Part shown: positions 1 through 14,400 of the stretch, piece by piece
Layout of the letters: each line of letters starts with the position of its first letter
How positions within the stretch are numbered: position 1 is the stretch's first letter
Origin: Apostichopus japonicus
Lineage: Eukaryota; Echinodermata; Holothuroidea; Aspidochirotida; Stichopodidae
DNA length: 64,000 nt
NCBI RefSeq assembly: GCF_037975245.1
Contig: NC_092575.1
Location: 9,518,001 to 9,582,000 of the forward strand
Direction: 5' to 3'
The notes under the pieces: model-generated
Told to the model about the DNA's origin: nothing
The model's input: the letters and a program-made list of their open reading frames with translations, nothing else
Databases searched by the model: none
Made by a program: the position numbers and the translations under genes

Positions 1-64
1 CTTTGGCATTACAAGGCTTTGGTATTACAAGGCTTTGGTATTACAAGGCTTTGGTATTACAAGG
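1..64. repeat. 16-bp tandem repeat, 4 copies
   Basis: Four head-to-tail copies of a 16-bp unit (ctttggtattacaagg). The first differs by one base. The array is cut by the window edge, so its true length is unknown. It runs directly into a (TA)n tract. Confidence 0.95.
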
Positions 65-76
65 ATATATATATAA

Positions 77-120
<44 letters not shown>
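65..120. repeat. (TA)n microsatellite
   Basis: Nearly pure alternating TA, broken once by an agg near position 78. It directly follows the 16-bp repeat. Confidence 0.95.
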
Positions 121-124
<4 letters not shown>

Positions 125-3100
125 ATTTGCCTAAAGAGCATACTGCCTTATTATGCACAACTTCATAGGTGGAATTTATCAGATCTGTTTTTATACTACA
201 TTCGAAAAAAAGAAACGTGTTCGTGATGGAATAACACCGTAAGCTTTAAATAAGAGTAATATGGCCAAAATGCATCAGCTTATACAGAATATTGAAAGCT
301 TAAACCCGATTGAATCTGAGAGCTTGCTACACTCGAAGCCCTTCTTAAATATCATAAATTGTGACTTGTCAAAAGAATGTTTTATAAAAAGATTCTTTTC
401 TGAATCTCCTATTAAATCTCAGGTGTTGTGTTTGTCGGTGTATTCGAGATTTTATCACATTTTCTTTAGAGTCATGCTGTTTTTCGTCACCCAGCAGGTT
501 TGGTGAATTTATTTAACAGTGAATCCCTGCGCCTTTTGAAAGAATATTTTTAGTGAAAGTTTGAGTCATGCCGCGTTAAAAGCGGGACGATTCTTATATA
601 TAATACTGAATTCAACGGCAACTGTGGATAGATTGACAATTTTAGTATACGACCGTGTTGAGATTTTTATTTTATATATACGTTGTTAGGTACAATGGAA
701 TGGTATTAGCATATCATGTAGAGTATATGAATAATTTTACCGTAGCAGTTCAATTTGCCATCTCGACAGAATCGTAAATAAGAAATTCACTGGCTTTAAA
801 AGTGAAAAGTATATACAAAGACAGGAAGACGCCTTGCGATTTAAAATCTTTATTAAATCGACAGTAATAGTATATATGGTGAACCACAAAAAATAGCTAT
901 ATCATATACAGAAATTAGATGTAATGAAATGAAATATTTGATCAAAATATGTTGTACCATGTATTCCGGGGCTACAACATAAGACAGAGATAACATCCCA
1001 ATGTGACACATAAATTCAGGGAGAGAATATGTTGAACAAGTACGGTATATCATATCAAGTAAATTTCATTGTGTTTTCAATGTTAATATGATGCAAACAT
1101 AATGTTCATAACTTAATAATTACCGTACATGGCTATTATATGTAAAAGCCTGATACAGTATACTTACAGTTAAGAAAATGTCCAATAATTAAGAAACTTC
1201 TTTCTTTTAGTTTTCGTAAAATTCTTAGTTTATTGAGGGTTGTGGTTGAGTAGTTTGATTTCTATACATGAATCAGTAAATCAGTATATGACTTTACAAT
1301 AGAAGCATTCTCGTTGCAAATTGGCTGTTAATCTGGTAAGTCAACGAAAATTAAAAGAATGTGAACTTGATCGTTTTATGTTGATGCAATATAAAAGTAG
1401 GCTAGATTAAAAGAGTTTTGCAAATTCTTCCTCTACAGAGGCGTTACATGTTAAGTATTTCTCGTTGCTTTGTAACAAAGTAGGCCTATGCACAAAATGA
1501 ATGGTATCTTATCAGAGAATTCTGAAGAGGCTCATTTGATTTGATTTGTTTATACCAATACACCATGTCATCAGTTTCAAGGCATTCTACCGGTTACTAT
1601 TGTCCAGACTTAAAATTCAGAGATAATAATAACAACAATATTATCAACATTGTTATATTTGATCTAGGCTTGGCATCTATATAGCAAGTCCATCGGTATA
1701 TCATTCACGGGGTAAATATTTATCTTTCAAAACAGATGAAACAATATTTAACCATAATTCCATATGCAGTCATGGACATTCATAAATAATGTCACGTGTT
1801 TCCTTGGACAATAATACTTGAGACCTATAACCGTTCGCACAGTAATCTTGAAGCAATGAGTGACTTACTTGGTTACTCTAGCAACGACCACAGTATCTCC
1901 TTACACAGTCTGTTTTCCAAAAGAAACAACATATATGCCATTACAAGCAACCGTGCGAGAAATTACATCCTTTTATTAATGATGCGTCAACATGAATAAC
2001 ATTCGAAATTATACCAGTCTTGGATTTTATCATATTTAAATATAAGATGTTTCTGGACATTCGACAGTTTACACATGCTTTTGAACTGATATCATCAATA
2101 GAAAGTATACGTAACCTGTTGGCATGAAACTCAATTTGCCCCATGGCATGCCGGTTATTTCAAAATATCAAGCTTGGTTGACCGATTGTACTGAAGAAAT
2201 CGTCGTCAGATGTTTAAATAGGGCAATGATACCCACAGGAATATAATGTCTGCACAATTCAATCACGATTTACATTTTCGCTTTAGATAAAGTGATTTCA
2301 TATTTTTATGCGTGAGAAATGTACTTTGCAAGGATTATGAACTTATGAGATACATTCAATATCCTTTATGTATACTGTAACAAATCATGAACGTATTTGC
2401 ATATGGTTATATAGTATGTGTATAGGCCTATATACATGTGCACTAAAAATCAGTCCCCATTCTGTTAAGAATACATGTGCATTTAGGAAATATTTCCTAT
2501 CCTATAAGAACAATACAATTCCGTTTAAACTTAAAATTACGCCCTATCCCTGTTCAATAGGTAAGGGTGAGGAAAACATGGAGCTTAATATAAACTATGA
2601 AAGTGCATGCAATGTCGATATGAAGAAACAACAAAGACTTGTTAAAGCTGTATTCTGGGTTGCAAATCGATACCCGGTTGTGACCATGCCACAGCCTATG
2701 TGATATTTAGAAGTATTATTGGTTTACCTTTAAATCAAACCAATGGATGATCACAATCACTTCGTGACTGCTTACGAGTGTATTGCAGTCTATCCCAGTA
2801 TGTATGCATTTAAATTTGGAGTGCCATGCAGATATGTGACGTAACTGGTAACATGTTGTTTGATTTACAAACCTATCATGTTAATTCCTAATTTTATCTA
2901 TTCCTGGTGCGATTTTGATGCACTAAAGTATATAAATTGATTTTTGTCTCGGTACATAGTCTTTCTGTCAAATATGGTACCAAGAAAATCTGACAAATTT
3001 TCAATACAGTTTTGATGAATCCTGAAAACCTCATAGCTGTACAAATTCAGGTAAAAGTTGTTTGATACAGGGACGACTTACTTGTTGGTAACATTTTGAA

Positions 3101-6100
3101 AGAGAGGGGAAAAAAGACAAAGACTTGAGATAAAGACTACACGCTATATGCTTTATTATGCTGCTGGGAAATAGCATGTCTCGAGTGACACATCCGGTAA
3201 TATCGTTAACAATATAGTCTGTTTGTCTGCTCAGAGATTTAATGTTACTTTATAATTCAGACTATTCGACCTTCGAGTTGCAACAAAATATGACGTCTGG
3301 CGTTCCATTAACATTAGAGCCCTCAATATTATTATCAGAATCACAGTAAAAGAGTAAAACGGTATTTTGTCATGTTAATAACAAATATTAACAAAGGAAT
3401 ACAGTGTAACTGACGAAACAACTATAAAGCTTACAGCAAAAGGAGATCTGAAAGGCTTTACGATTGTAAATTTGGTGAGAGATCGAAGAAAAACAAAAAC
3501 AAAAACATACCAACAAATTGAAGTAAATATAGAACAGAACACAAATAAGTCAAATAAAAATAAAATTAGATAAATGCCCGGACAAGAGCTGTGGTTGGAA
3601 TTCGAACGAATGGTGTATATTATATGATGTTTGTGTCAATAGTTGTTAACCAAATTATTGAAATTTTTTGTAGGTATTGTATTCTATGTATTGACGTACT
3701 GAAATTTGTTGAAGTAAGTTCCCCCCCCCCCCAAAAAAAATAAAACCTCATCATATCACATTTAAACAGCCCTATTTATCCAAATATATACTCAAAGAGA
3801 AGACTGACACCCCAAAGGCCGCCAGTCCTTAATTTGAAATTGACCCCCCAACCCGCCCCATCCCCTAAAAAGGCTTGTACATGAGAATGAACATGAACGA
3901 TTGCCCAGATTTCTAGCCATACATAAACTTTACTTGTGTGGTACGTATTTTAACGCACTTTTATAACGACAACAAACAAACAAAAACAAGTAAAGCGTGA
4001 ATTTCGAAATGAAAGTACATTTTAACTGCAAGCACAGGTCATATGGTATATAAAGTTTGCCTCTGCAAGGATTTAATACTTGTCTTGATATCTGAGGCAT
4101 GAAATTATCTGCGTTTCCTTGATCTTATTGATATACTTTGTCAGCATTTCTCTGAATCATTTCTTTATTTAATATTCTTAACAAAATGAACCAGCTTGAA
4201 AACGCTCTGTGAATTGTACAAATTCTTGAGTTATACTGGATTCCACTGAGCCAACACATGGGAGCAGTCCATGAAATGAATTACTGTTATGTAAAATATT
4301 AAAAGACACACACCATGACTTGTTAAGTGTGTCATGGACACGTGACTTTGCAACCAATCGTGTCCGATCGACTACAATGTTGTTTACTCAGTGGAACCAT
4401 TTACTAGGATTAACACAGCAAGTTAAATTAAGTCCCACACCCTTCATTGACCAAGCCTTAAACCGTGTGATAAATAAGACCAGTAATTGCGTATTACGTA
4501 GCGGATCCTTAGAAAAAGTATTGCACATCAACACCCACAGTCCTCTAGAGTCTAGTCGCCAAAATGGCAGAAAATGAAATTGGTTCTTCGCAAAGTGTAG
4601 TGAAATACTATAGTAGATTGTAGTACTTTCAGGTGTTATAAAGCTAAGGAAACGCTATAGTTTCACACAAATAGCATAATTTGACTCTTTAAATGCCGCC
4701 ACAATGTGGACCGGATTCACATTGTTGAAGACAACTCAAACAAACTCGAATGCCGTAATTATGCAGGCTTAGCTGATGGGGCAACCTTCCTCGTTATCGC
4801 TACAGTACACGATCTCTCACTGAAATGCATATTTCGACCAAAGCATTGTACCTTTCAAATCTACCTTAGTGCGGTCAGACACGAAGCGCGCGCGCGTGTG
4901 CGCGCGTGTATGTGTGCGTGGGGAGGGGGGTTACGTGGTATCCCGAAGTAAAATTATAAGTTTACGATAGGAGGAATATGTAGAAAGCGTGTAAGCTAAA
5001 CCTATACATTTGGCCTTTGTAGAAGGATTAGCTCCAAAGCTATGTTAAATTATCATTACAAGCAGGTTTTTTTGTTTAGAATTAAGTAAGCGTAAGATCT
5101 GTGTAGTAATGGTGATCATTACTTCACTGGATTTCTGTTCGAATATGTATTCTATAGGGTGGCAGCGAATATGTTGTAAAGTACAAATAAGGTCAAGAAA
5201 CGCGGTGAAGGTACTAATTACTGCTTATTTCGACTAGCTGTTTATTGCATCTCTCCACAGTCAGCCTAGCGGGATTGCAAGTCACTCATTGAGGAAGTGG
5301 GCCATGACCACTAAAAGAAGTGCAATCAACTGCGGAAGAGAATATTTTAAAACCCATTGACCAGCATGCAGACAATGTGGAATCACACATGAAAATAACA
5401 CCATCGAAGGCAATCATTTAAATCAAATGTTCAAAAAATTTAAACTGGCAAAGTTTTATTAGCTACAAATATGCTTTATCTCAATGCTGTTTGGGAGCAA
5501 CATTTTTCAATAGGTAAAAAAAGACTGGAATCAGCATTTAATTTCACAGACGCATTATTTCATTCCTCCTTAAGATTGCAATCGAAAAAGGAGAAAACTT
5601 TGGAAGCATATTGGAAAGTTTTGCTTGGGATCTTTCACAAGGAGGCGTCTTCTTCGGAAAATTGATGAAAATGACATCGTTTATTCCGTCCGTACCAGCA
5701 TACGGTACTGGAATGAACGATATTAGATTTACCGTCAACGAGGGGCGCAACCTTACATGCACGTTTACTTCTCAGTGTGCATAGTGTAAAGTGCATCGAT
5801 ATATAAAATGAATTTAGTACAACCAAAACAGTCAAAAATGCTTCAATATTGTCTCAAAAATTACGAAATGGCTATATGAGACTTATAGCAGCTTTTTTAA
5901 GATCGTCTGCAATTTTACTAAAGCTGCCGAGTATTACCTAAAATACTAATGCTGTTATTGATTAGACACTCGTACTTTTATTGGTTCAACGAACTTTAAC
6001 TCTCTCGTAAACAATAATTCAACGTGACTCTTAAACATATATTGGTCATTTATTTTTAGTATTAATCACATGTTAAATGCAGTTTGGAATTATCAGAAAA

Positions 6101-8670
6101 TTAGACTTCGTCATTGAAAATATGCTTGGCTATTGTATTTTAGCTGGACATAGCAATTGAAGAAAGTTGTTCGGTGGAGAGTTACACATTTACTCCAGTT
6201 ATGCATGTATGCAGAATTTCATACTATTTCATGCCTTCTAAATATTGTTGAATAAGCACCTATTTTGAAAACTGTGGAATAGAAAGGAATCTGATATAAA
6301 TGTTAATGAAACTCGTATTGATATAGTGGAGTGACGGCATTAGTAACAGCAGGTATAATATATTTGGTTATCCGGAGATCATTGGACGTTTCATTGGAAC
6401 AATCAGACTATAGAAATAGGCAAGCCGTTTTGGTTGTTTTGGTCAATAAGATTGTAATCAGTTGCCAAAACGATGTGGATAGTGAGGAGGAAGCAAGAAG
6501 TTTCTCTTTCTTTGGGAGAAACTCTAACATTTATCGGTGAAGTGCTTTCAACTCTCCGTTAGTAGTGATTGATAGTCTGCGTGGGGCCAGGTGGATCTAT
6601 CAACCCTGGAATATCTATTCATCCCGTTTGGCGCCTTCTGGACTAACAATTCCTGCTTTAATGACTCTGTGTCTAACGAGTCTCACAAGAGACTACTCGC
6701 CCTTTCCGTATAACAAGGACCTAACGACAGAGAACCTAGTCTTACATTCCCATGTGTAATGACAGATATCCTAACAGATATCCGTAATCGTACTGACAGA
6801 TTTCTTTACCTCAACCGAAACTTGTCCTGTTTAATTCTCCGGTAAATTTGATCATAGCATAATCTCACATCAACCTTGTTCAAGTCAATAGGTTGCAACA
6901 ATTACAGATCTTATCAGATACAGGAATTCTGTCTCAAGATGGCACTGAATGAACGGTTTACCCAAAGCCAAAATTTGTTCTCCCCACCCCCCTTTCAAAA
7001 CGGGTTGCTCTCAATCAGACCTAAGTTCTGTATTTTAAAGCTCCAAACCCGACGAAAGACAACTTGCCTAGTTAGCTCTTTTTCTAGACATGACGTTGAT
7101 TCTATAACACTAAATAACATTGTAGAATATCTAGAATAGTAATTGTGGTATCAGTGCACCGGCAACGAGAAAACACCCTTGATGTCAACCTTGACCACTC
7201 AATGAGTCAATTTACACACATTTTACAAACTAAGATCTCAAGCATTTCGGACCAGACGAACCGCAACAGTAACAATAACAAGTACTACGAAGATGAAGTA
7301 GTGGAACATTTATATTTCAAATTCAGGGCATCTATGTCAGAACAGCAAACAATTTGTGGGTTTATTTATTTACAAGCTCTTTTCAATTGTTTTAAGAAGC
7401 ATAGGCATATAGATAATCTACATCACATTTGGACTATCTACCTCTTCAGCTTTCTTTCCTAATTTTCCTCATTTTAAATTTGTTTCATTGGAACTGAAAC
7501 TGTAAAACTCGAATCATACTTGAAGGGGTAGATCTTTTAATCGGACGTTATTCAAACTCTGATTAATTGCAATCCCCTTCAAATTGATGCACAAATATTT
7601 CCTTTGATTGTTTTAACAAAAATTACACATAGCTCTCTAGTATTTTAGTACGCACAATCATCATTATACAGCAAGTTGATCTGTTGACGTTGCGTCATTA
7701 AGTATTTTAAAGTAGTTTATTGTATACTAATATCTGGTTATCATATTTCATGTAAAAAGCTGTGAAATGAAAACCTTCAAATTTTACCCAAGATCACAAG
7801 GTTTCCATGACCCCACGCACTACTAATTCATCAGTCGCCATGCTCCCATGGGAAGCCTTCATAATGTGTTGTTAGGTAAGAAGCGACACGCCAACCAACA
7901 ATTCAGGCTTTCCTTGTTCTAGCTCTTAAAGTATTATTCTTCTCGAGCGAAAAAAAATTAGGTGAAGATATCAACTTTTAAGTGAAAGCAAGGTTACAAG
8001 TAATGAATCTAGAAGCGAGTTTAAATGTTTTCTAAATTATTCGAGCACTATCTTTCATAATGCGTGCACGGTTTGTATTAAACTTACAGAGTTACAAGAA
8101 ATGGGGCGGAGTGTAATGCCGGTGTGAAGATACAACATTTCATGTTTCAACTGTAAAATACAGCGAACGAAAGAATTTTAATGAGCCGCTAATTACATGA
8201 TAATTGAAGTAATTACTTCTGCATGTAGTAAGTAGGATGGATAAATCTGAATGGAGAGGGTTTTACGGACATACCGTAGATGAATGGAGTTATAGTGGGA
8301 TTCATCAAACTTTTTGAAGTATACGGGATGGACAAATCTAAAATGATTGAGCGGAAGGGACATCGCTGTACTGCATGAAAGGGATGGACAAAGCTATACG
8401 GATAATTTGGACAAAGCAGTGTGGCGATGAGATATCAGTATGTGTACCGTAAAGTATTCAGAAAGCAATTAAATCCACGAACGGTACTCCAAATGGCCAC
8501 TATATGTATAGTCTTTCTGGTAAATCTGATCAGGAAGGAATGACATAATCTTAAACATATGATACAAACATGCATTTGAGTGAAATAATTGCAGTGAAAA
8601 TATAAAAGAAAACAAGAAAGTGAAAAGTTTCATATCCTAGTGACAATATGACATCCCAGGATATACAAAA
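125..8670. other. AT-rich stretch, no gene recognised
   Basis: All open frames here are 60-111 codons, in both strands and without similarity I can recognise. They look like chance frames in AT-rich DNA. Small items seen: a C-run followed by an A-run at 3720-3740, a CG/TG alternating tract at 4886-4920, and a polyA-like run near 7950. No tRNA, splice-bounded exon or transposon ends could be supported, but short exons could have been missed. Confidence 0.5.
4886..4920. repeat. (CG/TG)n alternating purine-pyrimidine tract
   Basis: A run of gcgcgcgcgc followed by gtgtgcgcgcgtgt and tgtgtgcgtg. Alternating CG/TG of this length can adopt Z-DNA. It is CpG-dense in an otherwise CpG-poor neighbourhood. 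Confidence 0.85.
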
Positions 8671-8679
8671 TGACAGCAC

Positions 8680-9039
8680 ACAGACACGAATGTTTAATCC
8701 AGGATATCGCACAGACACGACTGTTAAACCAGGATATCTCACAGACACGACTGTTAAACCAGGATATCTCACAGACACGACTGTTAAACCAGGATATCTC
8801 ACAGACACGACTGTTAAACCAGGATATCTCACAGACACGACTGTTAAACCAGGATACCTCACAGACACGACTGTTAAACCAGGATATCTCACAGACACGA
8901 CTGTTAAACCAGGATACCTCACAGACACGACTGTTAAACCAGGATACCTCACAGACACGACTGTTAAACCAGGATATCTCACAGACACGACTGTTAAACC
9001 AGGATACCTCACAGACACGACTGTTAAACCAGGATATCT
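8680..9039. repeat. 30-bp minisatellite, 12 copies
   Basis: Twelve near-identical copies of a 30-bp unit beginning acagacacgactgttaaacc. The only regular variation is a T/C switch in gatatctc versus gatacctc. The first copy is more diverged, as expected at an array edge. The unit length is a multiple of three, so frames on both strands stay open (up to 163 codons), but the translations are exact copies with no start context or domain, and I do not call a gene. Confidence 0.95.
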
Positions 9040-9537
9040 CACAGAGGAGGAAGTAAGATGTTGCTTGGTTGTTTGGAGAAGCTGTTCATCACAAGGTCTC
9101 TATCATATCAGATAAAGATGAGTAATTTGGAAACTGGTGGTAGAAGTTAAAAAGTTAGTCACAATGTATGTATTAAAGTATGCCTAAGTTAAACTGATTT
9201 TTTTTAGTATATGTAAAATGAGAGGCAAACCCAACCGTCATCATCAGTTTATACAGATATGTACTTGAAGTTAACAACTCTCTCAAAAACTAATTCTAAA
9301 AGCTTCAGTTCTCGTCCTGTATTTCATATCATATAGCTCCCCTGGATGGCGAAAATGCTCGCAGTTATAGGTCATGTCGTTCTATATCAGCATACTACTA
9401 CCTCTATCACACGGTGTAAACTATATCCCAAATTAAATATTGAGAGCAATAACAATGTCATGCCATCCATCTAACTATCTTACCCATGCCAAACCAATTC
9501 CTGATACTTGTATTTTCTTATATTGCTACATTGCTTT

Positions 9538-10507
9538 CTATGTTGGATTTCTACATAGAGTAGATGCTTCCTATGTTGGGTTTCTACATAGAGTAGATGC
9601 TTCCTATGTTGGGTCTCTACATAGAGTAGATGCTTCCTATGCTGGGTTTCTACATAGAGTAGATGATTTCTATGTTGGGTTTCTACATAGAGTAGATGAT
9701 TTCTATGTTGGGTTTCTATATAGAGTAGATGATTTCTATGTTGGGTTTCTACATAGAGTAGATGCTTTCTATGTTGGATTTCTACATAGAGTAGATGCTT
9801 CCTATGTTGGGTTTCTACATAGAGTAGATGATTTCTATGTTGGGTTTCTACATAGAGTAGATGCTTCATATGTTGGGTTTCTACATAGAGTAGATGATTT
9901 CTATGTTGGGTTTCTACATAGAGTAGATGCTTTCTATGTTGGATTTCTACATAGAGTAGATGATTTCTATGTTGGATTTCTACATAGAGTAGATGCTTCC
10001 TATGTTGGGTTTCTACATAGAGTAGATGATTTCTATGTTGGGTTTCTACATAGAGTAGATGATTTCTATGTTGGATTTCTACATAGAGTAGATGATTTCT
10101 ATGTTGGATTTCTACATAGAGTAGATGCTTTCTATGCTGGGTTTCTACATAGAGTAGATGATTTCTATGTTGGGTTTCTACATAGAGTAGATAATTTCTA
10201 TGTTGGGTTTCTACATAGAGTAGATGCTTTCTGTGTTGGGTTTCTACATAGAGTAGATGATTTCTATGTTGGGTTTCTACATAGAGTAGATGATTTCTAT
10301 GTTGGGTTTCTACATAGAGTAGATGCTTCCTATGCTGGGTTTCTACATAGAGTAGATGATTTCTATGTTGGGTTTCTACATAGAGTTGATGATTTCTATG
10401 CTGGGTTTCTACATAGATTAGATGCTTCCTATCTGGGTTTCTACATAGAGTAGATGCTTCCTATGTTGGGTTTCTACATAGAGTAGATGCTTTCTATGTT
10501 GGGTTTC
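9538..10507. repeat. 33-bp minisatellite, about 29 copies
   Basis: About 29 copies of a 33-bp unit, ctatgttgggtttctacata plus gagtagatgattt. Each unit contains the inverted pair ctatgt/acatag around tgggtttct and could form a small hairpin. The variants (gatt/gctt, ttc/tcc, gttg/gctg) are interspersed. One plus frame is open for 337 codons because 33 is divisible by three, but the substitutions are mostly amino-acid changing and no flanking coding signal is seen. Confidence 0.95.
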
Positions 10508-11028
10508 ATGATATTCTTCTCTTGAATTATTGTCAACTACACATGAATATTTGTCTCTGATAAGAGATGACGTAACACGTAGGCCTATAACGCATCTAGG
10601 AGGCTCCGATTCTATGTTTATTTATCCAATCCAAGCTTTTTTATAAGGGGAAGTTCCATATGACTAGGATGATATTTACACATCACTCAGTGTTGTATGT
10701 ACATTGACAGTTAATCCTAGTACGATCCTAACACATCGACATGTGACTATTACTCCTAATTTTAATTTCATGTTTAAGTTAGTTTACCACAAGCAACTAT
10801 TTTAAGCAGGTGGTGTTAGACTATAGCCTTAAAACTGTGCCCATACATACGCCGAGGCTAGGCCACAAAAGTACGACTTACTGTCTCTAACTAAAGCATG
10901 AATTAAACGAAGCCAAATGATCGCGTTGACCAACTGCTATAGACTTATATACCTTGTCATATGCAACGATACACTGTATACACTTACATTATCTTGCAGT
11001 GAAATTCTTTTCCTTTATTACAACTACT

Positions 11029-11429
11029 GTTTAAACCAGGGGTTCCCTAACTGGGGTGCATGAACCCCCAGGGGGTGCGTGTGTCCATCCCAGGGGGTTC
11101 GTGAGACGTTTCTGAAAGTCAAAACTATACTTTTGTTGAACTTATATCTGATACATCATATAATTTAGTAATGTACAAAAGTCTTAACTATATCGACAAA
11201 CTCTTTTCGCGTTCCATACGCATATGTTGCCATATTAGTACTGTACCGTGCCGTGCATTTTGCATTACATTATTACACTATGAACTTGATCTTTTACGAA
11301 GAACTGTTATGCGTATTATAGTATAATAATGACTCAGATCGTGTCTCGAAAAGTTGGGGGTTCGTGGACAACTCTGACATCCACAAGGGGTACATTGGGG
11401 GATAAAGTTAGGGAAACCCTGTTTTAACC
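11029..11429. mobile_element. hAT-like MITE (385 bp) with 8-bp target duplication
   Basis: The element body is 11037-11421. The left end reads CAGGGGTTCCCTAACTGGGG. The right end, reverse-complemented, reads CAGGGTTTCCCTAACTTTAT, so both ends share CAGGGNTTCCCTAACT. The flanking 8-mers gtttaaac (11029-11036) and ttttaacc (11422-11429) match at 6 of 8 positions, fitting an old hAT target duplication. The interior near both ends is rich in GGGG and 'ggttcgtg' words. There is no coding capacity, so it is non-autonomous. The superfamily call rests on end sequence and duplication length only. Confidence 0.8.
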
Positions 11430-14400
11430 CCATAGCAACCGCAATCGTTTGCTAAACTCGTCATTTGGGGTCGTATTTTAAGTCCAGTAGCAAATGTATA
11501 GTACGGTTAAAATTACACAATACAGTTTGCACGTACGTACCTACTTACAAAAGGTACTCATTGAGTATTAAGAGAGACCAATAGTACCGGTATCCTGCTC
11601 AACAGAGTTCCGTCGCCCCAGTCAGCATAGGAAAATTACAAAATAACCATGCAACTGCAAACTTTCCCAGAATATCATATCCTGGTGTAAAAGTAATGTA
11701 GTAAAATTAATTTGACTAAATTTAAATTTATTTACGCATTTCAGCACTTATTTATATCAAACAAATACGAAACGAAACATTAAGACCTAGGTCACGTGAC
11801 AACTGTTACATCATTGAATCTGCTCATAGTAAAATTCCGGAAGAACTACTGAACCCAACCATAATACTTTATACATGCATGGCTGTATAGCGTAGCTTAC
11901 AAAATATCTCATCTTTAACCGTTCACCCCTTACCAATCGTTAAAGTTTTATCCAAGTTGTGGCGTTCTTATGAACATAAGAACTAAGTTTGGGAAATTGC
12001 TAATTGACAAGTGACATCATTTTTGTGTGTGCCTTTAAAGGGCGGAATAGCAAAATGGACGTTTCTATAAGCGCTTCCGTAGATACGATCCCGTTTTCGT
12101 AGCATGCTAATTTTGGTAAACCGTATCATAATCAAAGTAAGGGATGTGCATGAAAATATGACTCTTAGACCATCCAAATTGCACCAAGAGCGATGAAATT
12201 AGGCTAAGATTTGACGTTGCCTTCATTAAAATGACTTGAGCAAGTCGATTTTAGTTTCAGCATAAAAAAATATGAAATAAAAATTAAAGAGTTCATCATT
12301 TGAGGCATTCTAACATGAGAATGGTCGCCCCCCCCCCAACGACTTGAATATGAGCTTTGATATTTCGCAAAGCCTACTATTTCTTAGAGGATTTGGTGTG
12401 AAGCACAGGATGGTATATCAATGGTGCTTTGGTATGCTTGTCCATTCCTTTGCTATATTCATCAGAAATATAATTTTGGTAACCGGTTTATTCGGCGATG
12501 ATCTGGCTCAGTTAAATAATTGCAATTTCTAAAATAGTCTCTAAAACGGTAAGAGGCTTGCAGTATTGTACAAGGGGCAAAACATGCATGGTCACTTGTC
12601 ACAGCCACACACCAACGTGTGCACACTTAAAACAGTTACATACACACACCAAAATGTGCACGATTAAAACAGTCGTACGCGGGGCACTACAGTGCGCCAC
12701 TTTTACGTGATCCACTGGGATTACCCATAGGGTGCAGCCACAAATTGGTGCACGTTACTATATTAATGTAACTCGCAGAACCCCATTTTATACACCTGGG
12801 TGAAGAGAGGTGCCCAATGTCACAACCACAATCCACTTGGTCACTACATGAATATTACCGTGTCCAAGTATTAACAGATCATTGTTTTTAACCTTGATAA
12901 GGACACATGACGTGCCATGCAACAATTCAGACTTGTGTCGGTATTTATATATTTTATAGGTAAAAGTACCGATAAGACTCCGCAAGGTCATCGTATGATA
13001 CTCTCCCCTTAAATCCTATTCCCGACAGTACTTCATGATGGAATACAAGACCATGCGGAATCCACTGAATGGATTATATCAAAAACATATGGTATCCCTT
13101 ATATTCTCTGTTTGCAAAACTAAATTATAAAAAGTGGAATATTTCTCGCCATTACCCAAAACAAAGGGAACTCACGATGCGCTAGTTTGCTGTTCCCTCA
13201 ACTCTTTGTTAAAACCACCAGTTTTATCTCATTTCTGTCATTACACGCAGGTACACAGGTAGAATTGTAAATTGTATGCTTTTTAGCTTTTCCCAAATCT
13301 CCCCCGGGAATGTCTTGCATTTATCGGTTTTTTAGAGTGCAAAACACCATCCCATCCACCAAGCTTGCCTCTAATTGAAATGTATCAACCTAAACGGAGT
13401 AGTATTCAGGACGTCAAGGTAAATAAACTAAAGCTTACACAAAGTATCAATATGGACAGAAGTTAAGGCGGCAGCTATCGGAGAGAACCAAGGCCGTCTG
13501 TTTTTTAAACAACATTTTGCATTGGCAGACTTAACGTAAGAAAATTCAATCAGTTCAAGCTTCACGGTGGATTTTCAATGTTTGATTTTACAATGTTTAA
13601 GGCCTACGCAAACCTTTACAGTAAGAAAGTAAATTAAATTTGGTTAACTACAGTAAATATAGCATATTTACTCCGCACTCTAAATAAACAAAAAGTAAAA
13701 CAAAAAGGTCTGGAATATATTTAGTATGGGCACCCAATATCCAAGACAAATGAGTTGAGAATAATACATACAACCTTTTTATCATATAGCCACATTCCTC
13801 CACTTATCCCGAACCAACTCAAGGTATGATTCAACAGGAATTTAATGCCCCTTCCTATCATTCTTACCACCCCCTGCCCCCTCCCATTTCACACACACAC
13901 ACCATTACCTAACATGCCACTCGCATCATACATCTCAATTACTACCGTATGACACAATGTCATTTGTTGCTGTTAGCCCAAATAAGACCAGCTACTACTG
14001 CAGACGGATTGCTTGTGGTGATTCAGTCATTATAACCATGGAGGCTGTTTTTACCTCCATGTTATAACAGATTGAGACAAAAGCATGTCAACATTAGTGA
14101 CCACTACGCAATACAATACACGGAAACGACAGACTGCGCACTGGCTGCACGCTATAGCTACATCACACTAGCCCTTTAAATTCTTGCAACATTTTGCCTT
14201 TCAACCGCGTCAAATGAAGTGTCTGTAACAATCATTAAACCTGTTCGTTGGTTCAGCTTAATTTGGCAACCTTACAAAATCGATCAGGACAGATTCCGAA
14301 GACGCCTCGCGGCAGGTAAAGGTAAAATATTCGACAGTCTTGACAAAACAGTTTACAAATTGACTTTAAGTCGTCACTCGTTCTCGAGTAAATTTGATTT

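Noticed and set aside
8680-10507. CRISPR-like regular arrays
   Set aside because: Units are contiguous without unique spacers, there are no cas genes, and the DNA is plainly eukaryotic.
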